A DNA stretch of 31,714 nucleotides from JAAZBV01 sp964460435 (GTDB lineage: Bacteria; Desulfobacterota; DSM-4660; Desulfatiglandales; HGW-15), in the NCBI GenBank assembly GCA_964460435.1, contig CAYWRH010000028.1, positions 1 to 31,714 on the forward strand, given 5' to 3'. Position 1 is the stretch's first letter. Each line of letters begins with the position of its first letter. A model generated the notes under the pieces. That model did not search any database, had not been told where the DNA came from, and saw nothing but the letters and a program-made list of their open reading frames with translations. The position numbers and the translations under genes are program-made. Below, in pieces: positions 23,478 to 31,524 of this stretch.

Positions 23478-24235
23478 TCTTCACCCTCCTCCATGCTGGG
23501 CCATTCAAGGCTCATTTTTGGCACTATCTCGCTCCTGTCGACCAGACCAAGATTGTACCAGTGATCATTCCTCAGGTTTACATCATACCCCTCTGTCTCC
23601 TTCTGATCAGGCATCTCGGATACAAATTTGATGGCCTGTACTGGGCATGCCTCAACACATGCCTGCTTTCCATCGGGGCCGCCCTTTTCATCCCACCAGG
23701 GGGTGTCTATGCATAAATCACATTTGGATGATCTCCATTTGCCATTTATTTCCACCCATACAGTGCGGTGAGGCTGCTGCGGACACATGGCAATGCAGGT
23801 CTTGCAGCCGATACATTTGCTGCTCTCTATTCTTCTTACATTGCCGTTTTCAGTATCTATAAATGCTGCGCCTACCGGGCAGTTCTGGACACATACCGGC
23901 ACCTTGCACTGCCTGCACAGCGCCATTTTGATATCATCCGGGAATTTTCCCCATGAATCCTGTATGATCTGGATGCGTGAACGGGAAAGGCTCTGCACAC
24001 CGTAATGGGTTAGAGAACAGGCAAGCATGCATGTTGTGCATCCTATACATTTTTTAGTGTCATAAACAAGGTAACCTCTGGATACAGGGTAAGAGACCTT
24101 TTTTTCATCGGCCTTTGCCATTGTTCCGGTTATCAGTGTGCCGGCAGCAACAGCACCTCCTGTAACCAGAAAATCACGTCTTGAGATTTCTTTCTGGGCG
24201 ATATAATCCTTTTTATCCTTTTTATCTTCCGGCAT
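23474..24235 (-). CDS. Tat-signal 4x[4Fe-4S] ferredoxin subunit (DmsB/YdhY-like)
   Basis: I place the start at the ATG at 24235, eight bases after AGGAG (24244-24248), giving 253 residues; an ATG at 24277 lacks a ribosome binding site. The N-terminus EISRRDFLVTGGAVAAGTL (16-34) is a twin-arginine signal (R19-R20). Four cluster motifs follow: C63/C66/C69/C73, C107/C110/C115/C119, C141/C144/C147/C151 and C172/C175/C193/C197, the arrangement of DMSO-reductase-type electron-transfer subunits. It precedes and overlaps the AOR gene and is its likely electron partner. Because Tat moves folded cofactor-loaded complexes, one signal could export both. Alternatively the motif is uncleaved and the complex stays at the membrane. 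Confidence 0.9.
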   Translation of the reverse strand: MPEDKKDKKDYIAQKEISRRDFLVTGGAVAAGTLITGTMAKADEKKVSYPVSRGYLVYDTKKCIGCTTCMLACSLTHYGVQSLSRSRIQIIQDSWGKFPDDIKMALCRQCKVPVCVQNCPVGAAFIDTENGNVRRIESSKCIGCKTCIAMCPQQPHRTVWVEINGKWRSSKCDLCIDTPWWDEKGGPDGKQACVEACPVQAIKFVSEMPDQKETEGYDVNLRNDHWYNLGLVDRSEIVPKMSLEWPSMEEGEE

Positions 24236-24330
24236 GGGATGAACTCCTGTTGAATGGGTATTGTTTAGGGTTATCATAAAACATAAAATCAGGCTGACAG
24301 GTTAATACTGTTTCCACTGTTATTGTTTTG

Positions 24331-24359
24331 ATTCTATGAGTTAAACAGGGTTAAGTCAA
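24331..24359 (-). promoter_or_regulatory. Candidate sigma70 promoter for the ferredoxin-AOR operon
   Basis: Reading leftward, TTGACT (24359-24354) and TAGAAT (24336-24331) are exactly 17 bases apart, each matching consensus at five of six positions, about 95 bases upstream of the start codon. Confidence 0.6.
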
Positions 24360-24491
24360 TTTGAAATATTCTATAGACAAAACCATTTTGGATTGATAAA
24401 TAGTGCTTCCGGTCAGGATCATTACTAATGTAAAGAGAACATCAGTATTTATTCCTAATATTTAACGAATTTGACTAACAGGAGATTTAAA

Positions 24492-25373
24492 ATGAAATCA
24501 TTAACTACCACCCTATTAACCCTGCTTGTATGCACACTATTTACCACCTATTCATTTGCAGATCCCATTGAGGATGCAAAAACGGCAATCAAAAATCAGG
24601 ATTATAAAAAGGCTTTTGAATTACTCGCCCCCCTTGCAGATCAGGACAACCCTGAGGCACAGACCATGCTTGGCGCAATGTATGTCAATGGTCAGGGAGT
24701 TGAAGCAGATGGCACAAAAGGCCTGGAAATGATAACCGCAGCTGCAAAAAAGGGTTTTGAGCCAGCAAAGGTCAGGGCCTTTGATTTAAACATTGAACTT
24801 GCCAACAAGGGCGATACATCTGCTATGTTTAATGTCGGGTATATGTGTTTTAACGGCTGGGGCGGTACATATGAGTCTGATGTATGCCTTAAATGGCTTG
24901 AAAATGCCGGAGAAATGGGTCATGAAAGATCAGCCAAGATACTTAACAAGATATATACTGAGGGGATGTTCAATGTAACCCCTGATGCTGAAAAGGCAAA
25001 ATACTGGAAAGAGCAGGATGATGCCATCAACGCAGGCATAGAGGGCACATGGGAAGGATCTCTCCCCCCTATGGGAGGCCCGAACCCAAGGCCAATGGAG
25101 GTAACCTATAAATTTAAAAAAGAGGGAGAAACCCTTTCCGGGGTATTTATAAATAAAGGGTTTGGAAATAAAAAAACGCTCATCAAAGATGGTAAAATTG
25201 AGGGCAATAATTTCTCTTTTTCTATAGAATCCAACTTTATGGGTAATAAAATGACCACCAATTATACGGGTGTCTTTTATGGAAAGACCATTAAGCTGAC
25301 CTATTCATTGCCAGCCGGCCCTGATGGCAATACTCCTCCGCCCGTAACATTTATGGCAAAAAGGGCCATGTAG
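24492..25373 (+). CDS. Secreted Sel1-repeat protein with C-terminal beta domain
   Basis: The ATG at 24492 follows CAGGAGA and opens a signal peptide (cleavage probably after SFA, residue 23), giving 293 residues. Sel1-like helical repeats occupy about 26-175: YKKAFELLAPLADQDNPEAQ, TMLGAMYVNGQGVEAD, then AMFNVGYMCFNGWGG and CLKWLENAGEMG. They are followed by a beta-rich domain at about 184-290 (GTWEGSLPPMGG, GETLSGVFINKG, NNFSFSI, TNYTGVFYGKTIKLTY) that resembles small lipocalin-like or ligand-sensing domains. Sel1 repeats mediate protein contacts, so a periplasmic scaffold is likely. I do not recognise a named family. It diverges from the ferredoxin-AOR operon. Confidence 0.75.
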   Translation: MKSLTTTLLTLLVCTLFTTYSFADPIEDAKTAIKNQDYKKAFELLAPLADQDNPEAQTMLGAMYVNGQGVEADGTKGLEMITAAAKKGFEPAKVRAFDLNIELANKGDTSAMFNVGYMCFNGWGGTYESDVCLKWLENAGEMGHERSAKILNKIYTEGMFNVTPDAEKAKYWKEQDDAINAGIEGTWEGSLPPMGGPNPRPMEVTYKFKKEGETLSGVFINKGFGNKKTLIKDGKIEGNNFSFSIESNFMGNKMTTNYTGVFYGKTIKLTYSLPAGPDGNTPPPVTFMAKRAM

Positions 25374-25508
25374 GGGTTTAACCAGATTAACTAACAGGGC
25401 AGGGTCTGACTGATTTCTCACATGCTGAGCGCCATGAGAGCAGCCTGTAATATGAAGAACCTGTCCTGTTTTTTTAATCACCATGCCTGAATTTATTTGA
25501 ATCAGTAA

Positions 25509-25537
25509 TTGACACATTTATCCTAATCCCATATACT
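25509..25537 (+). promoter_or_regulatory. Strong sigma70 promoter of the thiolase-ETF operon
   Basis: TTGACA (25509-25514, six of six), a 17-base spacer and TATACT (25532-25537, five of six) form the best promoter in the window. Transcription would begin near 25544, leaving a leader of about 118 bases. Confidence 0.7.
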
Positions 25538-25579
25538 CGCTGCCTTAAAATATCTAATTAAAACGAATATATAACATTC

Positions 25580-25611
25580 TTACCAGTGTTTAATTGATTC
25601 AGATTTGGTAA
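25580..25611. promoter_or_regulatory. Inverted repeat in the operon leader, possible operator
   Basis: TTACCA (25580-25585) and TGGTAA (25606-25611) are perfect inverted copies 20 bases apart, downstream of the promoter and upstream of the thiolase ribosome binding site (AAGGAG at 25650-25655). It could be bound by a regulator, possibly the HTH region encoded at the end of the same operon, but it could also be chance. Confidence 0.3.
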
Positions 25612-25661
25612 AAGTATAGCCTATTAACAAATGGCTCAAATAAATTAGAAGGAGAAAAGAT

Positions 25662-26837
25662 ATGAAGGAAGTCGTAATAGTAAGCGCTGTCAGGACAGCC
25701 CTTGGTGCATTCAATGGGTCTCTGGGAGAGATTCCCGCCACAAAACTCGGCGCTCTTGTAATTGAAGAGGCGGTCAAGAGGGCAGGGATAGAAAAGAAGG
25801 TTGTAAATGAGGCGATCATGGGGATTGTGCTCCCGTGCGGGTACGGGCAGAACCCTGCAAAACAGGCGGTTGTGCAGGCAGGGATGCCCTGGGAGGTAGA
25901 GAGCCTTACTATAAACAAGGTGTGCGGGTCATCACTCAAGAGTGTAATGCTTGCAGCCCAGGCCATACAGGCAGGCGATGCAGATGTTGTGGTGGCGGGC
26001 GGCATGGAGAGCATGAGCTACGCCCCATACTATCTTGAAAAGGCGCGCACCGGCTACAGGATGGGAAACAGCCAGCTTATTGACCACATGGTTCATGACG
26101 GCCTGTGGGATATTGTGAATGATTTCCATATGGGCATGTCAAATGAGCTCTGCTCGGAAAAGTACAATGTCACAAGGGAAGACCAGGACCGCTTTGCTGC
26201 TGAATCATACAGGAGGGCTATAAATGCCATAAAGTCCGGGAGGTTTAAAGATGAGATCATGCCTGTCCCGATACCCCAGAAAAAGGGTGATATAAAAATA
26301 TTTGATGAGGATGAATGTCCAAGGGAAACAAGTCTTGAAGCGCTATCTAAAATGAAACCCGCATTCAAGAAGGATGGTGTGGGCACTGCCGGCAATGCAT
26401 CAATTATAAGCGACGGCGCTGCTGCTGTTGTTGTTATGTCCCGTGAAAAGGCAAATGAACTGGGCTGCAGGGTGCTTGCTACCATAGGGGCACAGGCCTC
26501 ATACGGTATTGATATGAAGTATGTTCTTGTTGCCCCGATCTATGCAATACCCAAGTGCGCAAAGAAGGAGGGCATCTCCCTTGATAAAATAGACCTTATT
26601 GAGCTTAACGAGGCATTCAGCGGCTCTTCTGTTGCTGTAATAAGGGAGCTCGGCCTTGACCCGGCAAAGGTAAATGTTAATGGCGGAGCTGTTGCACTGG
26701 GGCACCCGATAGGCGCAAGCGGATGCCGCGTGCTTGTAACCCTTATCCACGAGATGATAAAACAGGATAAAAAAACAGGGCTTGCCTCATTATGCCTGGG
26801 TGGCGGTGAGGCCGTGGCTTTGATTGTAAACAGATAA
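25662..26837 (+). CDS. Acetyl-CoA C-acetyltransferase (thiolase)
   Basis: The 391-residue protein has the catalytic residues at the same positions as the well-studied Zoogloea thiolase: C88 (NKVCGSS), H348 (ALGHPIGASGCR) and C378 (CLGGGEAVAL), with ELNEAFSGSS between. It condenses two acetyl-CoA to acetoacetyl-CoA or cleaves the latter. AAGGAG lies just upstream of the ATG. It is the first gene of a tight operon with 3-hydroxybutyryl-CoA dehydrogenase (17 bases downstream), acyl-CoA dehydrogenase and ETF, which makes a C4 substrate (acetoacetyl-CoA) the most likely one. The direction of flux, butyrate degradation or formation, cannot be decided from the sequence. Confidence 0.95.
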   Translation: MKEVVIVSAVRTALGAFNGSLGEIPATKLGALVIEEAVKRAGIEKKVVNEAIMGIVLPCGYGQNPAKQAVVQAGMPWEVESLTINKVCGSSLKSVMLAAQAIQAGDADVVVAGGMESMSYAPYYLEKARTGYRMGNSQLIDHMVHDGLWDIVNDFHMGMSNELCSEKYNVTREDQDRFAAESYRRAINAIKSGRFKDEIMPVPIPQKKGDIKIFDEDECPRETSLEALSKMKPAFKKDGVGTAGNASIISDGAAAVVVMSREKANELGCRVLATIGAQASYGIDMKYVLVAPIYAIPKCAKKEGISLDKIDLIELNEAFSGSSVAVIRELGLDPAKVNVNGGAVALGHPIGASGCRVLVTLIHEMIKQDKKTGLASLCLGGGEAVALIVNR

Positions 26838-26854
26838 AATATATGGAGGGTAAA

Positions 26855-27703
26855 ATGGAGATCAAGACATTCGGTGTTATAGGCTCAGGTCAGATGGGAA
26901 ACGGTATCGCACAGGTGGCGGCAATGAGCGGGCTTAATGTTATCATGAATGATATCAGCGAGGAGTTTGTAAACAAAGGGTTTGCAACTATCACAAAGAA
27001 CCTTGACCGCAGTGTTGAAAAGGGAAAGATGTCAAAGGAAGTGCGTGATGCAACCTTAGGCAGAATTAAGAAGAGCACAGATATCAAGGATATGGCTAGT
27101 GCAGATTATGTTGTTGAGGCAGCCACTGAAAAGGAAGATCTGAAATTCGGGATATTCAAAAATCTGGACAGCATATGCAGGCCCGGCGTTATCCTTGCCA
27201 CAAACACATCCTCCATACCAATCGGCAGGATCGCCGCAAAGACCAACCGCCCGGACAGGGTTATAGGCATGCATTTCATGAACCCTGTGCCTGTGATGAA
27301 GCTTGTTGAAATCATCCGCGGCCTTGCCACATCGGATGAAACATATCAGATCACGCTTGAACTCACGAAAAAATTTGACAAGACACCGGCCCTTTCAAAC
27401 GATTATCCGGGTTTTATTGCCAACAGGGTTGCCATGCCCATGATAAACGAGGCGATTTTTGCCCTCTATCACAGTGTCGGAACAGCAGAGGATATTGACA
27501 CCGTTTTGAAACTGGGGTTTAACCACCCGATGGGACCCCTTGCCCTGGCCGACCTTATCGGTCTTGACACATGCCTTGCCATCATGGAAACCCTGTATGA
27601 AGGTTTCAAGGATTCCAAATACAGGCCATGCCCGCTCTTAAGAAAATATGTTGAGGCAGGCTGGCTTGGAAGAAAGACAGGCAGGGGATTTTACAAGTAC
27701 TAG
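26855..27703 (+). CDS. hbd: 3-hydroxybutyryl-CoA dehydrogenase
   Basis: The ATG at 26855 follows GGAGGG and matches the family N-terminus; an upstream ATG at 26843 overlaps that ribosome binding site and is unlikely to be used. The 282 residues equal the standard Hbd length. The NAD-binding loop is VIGSGQMGNGIAQ (G10-x-G12-x-x-G15), with D33 at the end of strand 2 suggesting NAD(H) preference. Catalytic residues are S119, H140 (GMHFMNPVPVMKLVE), E152 and N190 (PGFIANRV). It interconverts 3-hydroxybutyryl-CoA and acetoacetyl-CoA. The next gene, acyl-CoA dehydrogenase, starts 10 bases after its stop. No enoyl-CoA hydratase is present in the operon. Confidence 0.95.
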   Translation: MEIKTFGVIGSGQMGNGIAQVAAMSGLNVIMNDISEEFVNKGFATITKNLDRSVEKGKMSKEVRDATLGRIKKSTDIKDMASADYVVEAATEKEDLKFGIFKNLDSICRPGVILATNTSSIPIGRIAAKTNRPDRVIGMHFMNPVPVMKLVEIIRGLATSDETYQITLELTKKFDKTPALSNDYPGFIANRVAMPMINEAIFALYHSVGTAEDIDTVLKLGFNHPMGPLALADLIGLDTCLAIMETLYEGFKDSKYRPCPLLRKYVEAGWLGRKTGRGFYKY

Positions 27704-27713
27704 GATGTTTTAA

Positions 27714-28862
27714 ATGGACTTTTTGCTAGATGAAAAACAAAATATAGTAAGGCGCTCTGTCCGCTCATTCTGCGAGCGCGAGATTCAGCCCATAGCGAGG
27801 GATATAGACCATGAGGCCCGTTTCCCGTGGGAAGTGGTGGAAAAGATGGGCAAGCTTGGATACTTCGGTATCCAGGCGCCGCAGGAGCTGGGCGGAGCTG
27901 CCATGGATACAGTCACCTACTGTATTATAATAGAAGAGATATCCAGGGTCTGTTCAGGCCTTGGTCTCTGCGTTACTGTGCATAACAGCGTCGGCATATA
28001 TCCAATTGTTGCATTCGGAACTGATGAGCAAAAAAAGAGATGGGTTCCACCCCTTGCAAGGGGTGAAAAGATCGGGGCATTCTGCCTGACCGAGCCCAAT
28101 ATCGGCTCTGATGCATCGGGCGTTGAATCTACCGCTATTCGTAATGGTGACCATTATATTGTTAATGCCAACAAGGTGATGATCACTAATGGCGGTGTTG
28201 CAGACATATGCCTTATCTTTACCAAGACAGACCCATCTGCCGGACACAAGGGGTTAAGCGTTATTGTTGTTGAGAGGGGGACTCCCGGTTTTGAGATTGG
28301 GGACCTTGAAGAGCTTTCAGGTAACCGCGCCAATCCGGTCTCTTCAATACGGCTTAATGACTGTAAGGTTCCGGCAGAAAATCTTTTGGGAAAAGAGGGG
28401 ATGGGCATGAAGATAGGCCTGGCTGCCCTAGATACAGGCCGAATAGGCATTGCAGCACAGGCGCTTGGTATTGCACAGGCAGCAATGGAAGAGGGGATAA
28501 AGTACAGCAAGGAGAGAAGACAGTTCAATGTGCCCATATGTCAGCACCAGTCAGTTCAGAACATGATTGCTGATATGGCAACTTTAGTTGAATCGGCAAG
28601 GCTTATGGTATACAGGGCCGCAGCCAAAAAAGACAGGGGTATGCCATTTTCAAAGGAATCTGCCATGGCAAAGCTCTATGCCTCAGAGGCAGCCAGCAGG
28701 GTCACTGATATGGCCCTTCAGATACACGGCGGGTACGGGTACATAAAGACCTATCCTGTGGAGCGTTTTTACAGGGACGCAAGGGTAACCCGCATATATG
28801 AAGGCACGAGCGAGATACACAGGGTTGTTATTGCAAGGAGCATGCTGGAGGAGTACAAGTAA
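27714..28862 (+). CDS. Acyl-CoA dehydrogenase, short-chain (butyryl-CoA type)
   Basis: The 382-residue flavoprotein has the family signatures CLTEPNIGSDASG (FAD/substrate site), ANKVMITNGGVAD, RRQFNVPICQHQSVQNMIADM, QIHGGYGYIKTYPVERFYRDA and the C-terminal RIYEGTSEIHR, with the catalytic base at E363. Length and spacing fit butyryl-CoA or short-chain enzymes. It oxidises butyryl-CoA to crotonyl-CoA, or the reverse when driven by ETF. Its location directly before etfB and etfA gives a dedicated electron carrier. AGGA near the end of hbd serves as a ribosome binding site. Specificity for C4 is inferred from the operon, not from the pocket residues. Confidence 0.93.
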   Translation: MDFLLDEKQNIVRRSVRSFCEREIQPIARDIDHEARFPWEVVEKMGKLGYFGIQAPQELGGAAMDTVTYCIIIEEISRVCSGLGLCVTVHNSVGIYPIVAFGTDEQKKRWVPPLARGEKIGAFCLTEPNIGSDASGVESTAIRNGDHYIVNANKVMITNGGVADICLIFTKTDPSAGHKGLSVIVVERGTPGFEIGDLEELSGNRANPVSSIRLNDCKVPAENLLGKEGMGMKIGLAALDTGRIGIAAQALGIAQAAMEEGIKYSKERRQFNVPICQHQSVQNMIADMATLVESARLMVYRAAAKKDRGMPFSKESAMAKLYASEAASRVTDMALQIHGGYGYIKTYPVERFYRDARVTRIYEGTSEIHRVVIARSMLEEYK

Positions 28863-28940
28863 AGGATAGGCGCCTTGTGCCAGATATTTAAAACCAATAT
28901 GATTGTAAAAATTTATAAAACTTTTTAGGTATATTTTCTC

Positions 28941-29717
28941 ATGTCACTTAACATCATCATCTGTATAAAATCCGTTGTGACGAGCGCCCCCGAAGGCCGT
29001 GTGGTGCGGACAATGGAAAACTGCATATTAAACCCATTTGACAGGCCGGCAATAGAGATGGCCCTTAAGCTTAAAGAGGCCGAAGGCGGTAAGATAACCG
29101 CCATTACCATGGGGCCTGAAACAGGCACAATCGCACTCTATGAGGCCCTTGCCATGGGTGTTGACAGGGCTGTCCTTGTCACTGACCGTGCATTTGCAGG
29201 GTCTGATACCTTGGCAACCTCAAAAACCCTTTCAGCGGCAATAAAAAAATTATCACCCTTTGACCTTGTCATATTCGGCGCAAGGTCTTCTGACAGTGAT
29301 ACAGGCCAGGTTGGTTCCCAGACGGCAGTGCTTCTTGATTTACCGTTCATAAATGGTGTGAAGCGCATTGTATGCGAAGGGGATACGCTAAATATGGAAA
29401 GAAATATTGATGAGTATTCGGAAGGATATGTGATGACGCTTCCCGGAGCTGTAGCAGTGCATCCGCGGGCCATAGAGCCGAGGGATGCAGCCCTGTCAAT
29501 GGTGGAAAGGGCATTTAAAAATGCCCCGATTGAAAGACTTTCTCTTAATGATCTTAAAATATCCTCACATGGGCTTGGAGAATCAGGCTCACCAACAAGG
29601 CTTGTATCGATGAGCAAGATTAAGAGGAAAAAGAGATGCGAGTTTATAAACGGCTCTCCGGAAGAGCAGGCCGATGAACTTGTAAAGAGAATAAAGGCCG
29701 GGGGGTATCTAAGTTGA
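28941..29717 (+). CDS. etfB: Electron transfer flavoprotein, beta subunit
   Basis: The 258-residue protein has the EtfB pattern: NIIICIKSVVTS, LNPFDRPAIEMALKLKE, a Rossmann-like core with AITMGPE, and the nucleotide-binding loop FGARSSDSDTGQVGSQTAVLLDLP (about 112-135). The C-terminal arm that wraps EtfA is present. Whether the second site holds AMP (simple ETF) or FAD (bifurcating ETF) is not clear to me from this loop alone. There are 78 bases between the acyl-CoA dehydrogenase stop and this start, the largest gap in the operon; a weak internal promoter (TATGAT at 28898-28903) is possible. Its stop overlaps the TTG start of etfA. Confidence 0.92.
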   Translation: MSLNIIICIKSVVTSAPEGRVVRTMENCILNPFDRPAIEMALKLKEAEGGKITAITMGPETGTIALYEALAMGVDRAVLVTDRAFAGSDTLATSKTLSAAIKKLSPFDLVIFGARSSDSDTGQVGSQTAVLLDLPFINGVKRIVCEGDTLNMERNIDEYSEGYVMTLPGAVAVHPRAIEPRDAALSMVERAFKNAPIERLSLNDLKISSHGLGESGSPTRLVSMSKIKRKKRCEFINGSPEEQADELVKRIKAGGYLS

Positions 29718-31321
29718 AAAAAGTAACCGCCGATATATGGGTTTATATAGATCTAAGGAACAAGAAACATTTTGAAGAGGGTATTAATCTGATTGGTGCC
29801 GCAAAAGTTCTTGCAGGCATGACATGTGGAAAGACCGTTGCCCTGCTCATGGATACAGGGGATAAAGATATTTTAAATCATATTAAGGGAATATCTCCTG
29901 ATGACGCATCCGCTATCAGTGTAAAAAACGGAGCTGATTCTGTTTTTATTGTGGAACATGGCGACCTTTCTCTTTGCAGGCCCGATATCCATGCAATGGC
30001 TGTAGCCGGTCTTGTAAAAGAGATGGCCCCCAGGATGGTGCTCTTTCCCCTCTCTGACATGGGAAGAGAGATTGCATCATCATGCGCTGCATACTGTGAT
30101 GCAGGGCTAATTTCCGATTGTGTTGAATTCACTATGGAGGATAACCGAATAATAGCAGGGTGCCCTTCGTGGGGCGGTGAGATAATGGCAAGGCTTACCT
30201 GGGGGAACCCTGAGATAACAGGTTTTGCGACGATACCTGCAAATGCTTTTTCACCATGCCTTGAGGCGGGTAACCCCGGAGAGGTAAAAAGAATACAGAT
30301 AAACGGTGAGATCGCCACAAAGAATCTGAAACGTGTGTCTCACGAGGTCTCGCAGGAAGGGCACAGGAAGTTAGAGGATGCTGATATAGTTGTTGTGGGC
30401 GGGGCAGGCGTGGGAACCGCTGAAGGGTTTGCTATGGTCAGGCGGCTTGCTGCGGCCATTGGAGGCGAGGTAGGCGCAACCAGGCCCCCTGTAATCAATC
30501 ACTGGGTGGATGAAGAGCGGCTGATAGGTCAGACCGGCAAAACCGTTCATCCGAAGCTCCTGTTTACAATAGGCACTTCTGGAGCGGTCCAGTATACTGC
30601 GGGCATAACAGGCTCTGAATATATAGTTGCCATAAACCATGACCCGGCTTCTCCTGTGTTTAGCGTTGCTGATGCAGGCATTGTGGCGGATGCAAAGACA
30701 ATAATGCCCCTTATTACAAACCGTATAAAGCAGCTTACCATGAGGGATATTGCTGATTCGATGACCTCCGGCGGGGCGGGCAAGCCCGGAACCGCCCTTG
30801 GCGAAAAGATTGAAAAGATCAGAAGATCGAACGACTGGACAATGGAATATCTTGCCGAAAAAACAGACCAGAGCCCTGAATTTATTGAAAAGGTTGAAAA
30901 TGGCGAGATGGTGCCTTCAGTCAGCTTTCTTCTTAAACTCTCCCGTGCACTTGGCGTTGACCCCGGCACGTTCCTGAGCGATGAGGAAAAGGCCCAGATA
31001 GAGGACAAACGTGCAAAGGCCTTTATCACAAGAACAAAGAACTATGCATACCAGACCTTAACCCCCGGCGCTGAAAACCAGCACCTAAGGGGGTTCATGA
31101 TTACCATAGAGGCCAGGCAGGATCATAAACCTGTTGCCTACAAGCATGAGGGAGAGGAATTTATCTATGTCATGGAGGGGAGCCTCGAGCTTACCCTTGG
31201 CAACAAGATAACCAATCTGAAGACCGGGGAGAGCATGCACTATAATTCAGAGATACCCCATAAACTCAGGAATACAGGCAATGAGACAACAAGATGCCTG
31301 GTAATGCTCTACACCCCTTAA
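29714..31321 (+). CDS. etfA: ETF alpha subunit fused to XRE-type HTH and cupin domains
   Basis: The TTG start overlaps the etfB stop (TTGA), giving 535 residues against about 320-340 for ordinary EtfA. Residues 1-210 are the N-terminal ETF domain. Residues 220-345 are the FAD domain with DIVVVGGAGVGTAEGF, GATRPPV (R257), GQTGKTVHP (272-280), TIGTSGAVQYTAG (285-297), AINHDPASPVF and ADAGIVADA. After a Gly-rich linker (348-359), residues 361-423 are a complete XRE helix-turn-helix (GEKIEKIRR, YLAEKTDQSPEFIEKVENG, PSVSFLLKLSRALGVDP). Residues 443-534 are a cupin: YKHEGEEFIYVMEG with H478 and E482, and GESMHYNSEIPH with H516. Free-standing HTH-cupin proteins are known regulators of metabolism; fused to EtfA the protein could transfer electrons and sense or regulate. 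There is no frameshift, and no ribosome binding site before the HTH. Residue 294 is Tyr where ETFs normally have a flavin-contacting His. Confidence 0.92.
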   Translation: MKKVTADIWVYIDLRNKKHFEEGINLIGAAKVLAGMTCGKTVALLMDTGDKDILNHIKGISPDDASAISVKNGADSVFIVEHGDLSLCRPDIHAMAVAGLVKEMAPRMVLFPLSDMGREIASSCAAYCDAGLISDCVEFTMEDNRIIAGCPSWGGEIMARLTWGNPEITGFATIPANAFSPCLEAGNPGEVKRIQINGEIATKNLKRVSHEVSQEGHRKLEDADIVVVGGAGVGTAEGFAMVRRLAAAIGGEVGATRPPVINHWVDEERLIGQTGKTVHPKLLFTIGTSGAVQYTAGITGSEYIVAINHDPASPVFSVADAGIVADAKTIMPLITNRIKQLTMRDIADSMTSGGAGKPGTALGEKIEKIRRSNDWTMEYLAEKTDQSPEFIEKVENGEMVPSVSFLLKLSRALGVDPGTFLSDEEKAQIEDKRAKAFITRTKNYAYQTLTPGAENQHLRGFMITIEARQDHKPVAYKHEGEEFIYVMEGSLELTLGNKITNLKTGESMHYNSEIPHKLRNTGNETTRCLVMLYTP

Positions 31322-31378
31322 AACTTAAAAAAGGGAAATTATTGCGATCTTTTTATTTAAATAGGGGGGCAATATTTA

Positions 31379-31398
31379 CTCAAAATAGCATTTTTGAG
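31379..31398. promoter_or_regulatory. Inverted repeat between etfA and the ferredoxin gene
   Basis: CTCAAAA (with the C at 31379) and TTTTGAG (31392-31398) are perfect 7-bp inverted copies around a six-base spacer. It lies 58 bases after the etfA stop and just before a TTGACA at 31412. There is no T-tract, so an operator is as likely as a terminator. Confidence 0.35.
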
Positions 31399-31411
31399 CA
31401 AGATAAAAGAC

Positions 31412-31440
31412 TTGACACGGTATTTTGTCTCTGTTAATGA
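31412..31440 (+). promoter_or_regulatory. Weak candidate promoter for the ferredoxin gene
   Basis: A perfect TTGACA (31412-31417) is followed after 17 bases by TAATGA, a poor -10 match. It lies about 85 bases before the ferredoxin start. Confidence 0.25.
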
Positions 31441-31524
31441 GTTCCAGACTGTGTAAATGGCTGATAAATAATATTAACAGCAGGATATTGTTAGTTTTAA
31501 TAAATCATATAGGAGGATATTTAT

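Noticed and set aside
29138..29617. Leftward 159-codon open frame
   Set aside because: It is antisense to etfB, with no start signal or recognisable domain.
30761..31321. Separate HTH-cupin gene starting inside the etfA frame at the ATG at 30761
   Set aside because: No ribosome binding site precedes this ATG and the frame is continuous with EtfA, so a fusion is the simpler reading; an internal start cannot be fully excluded.
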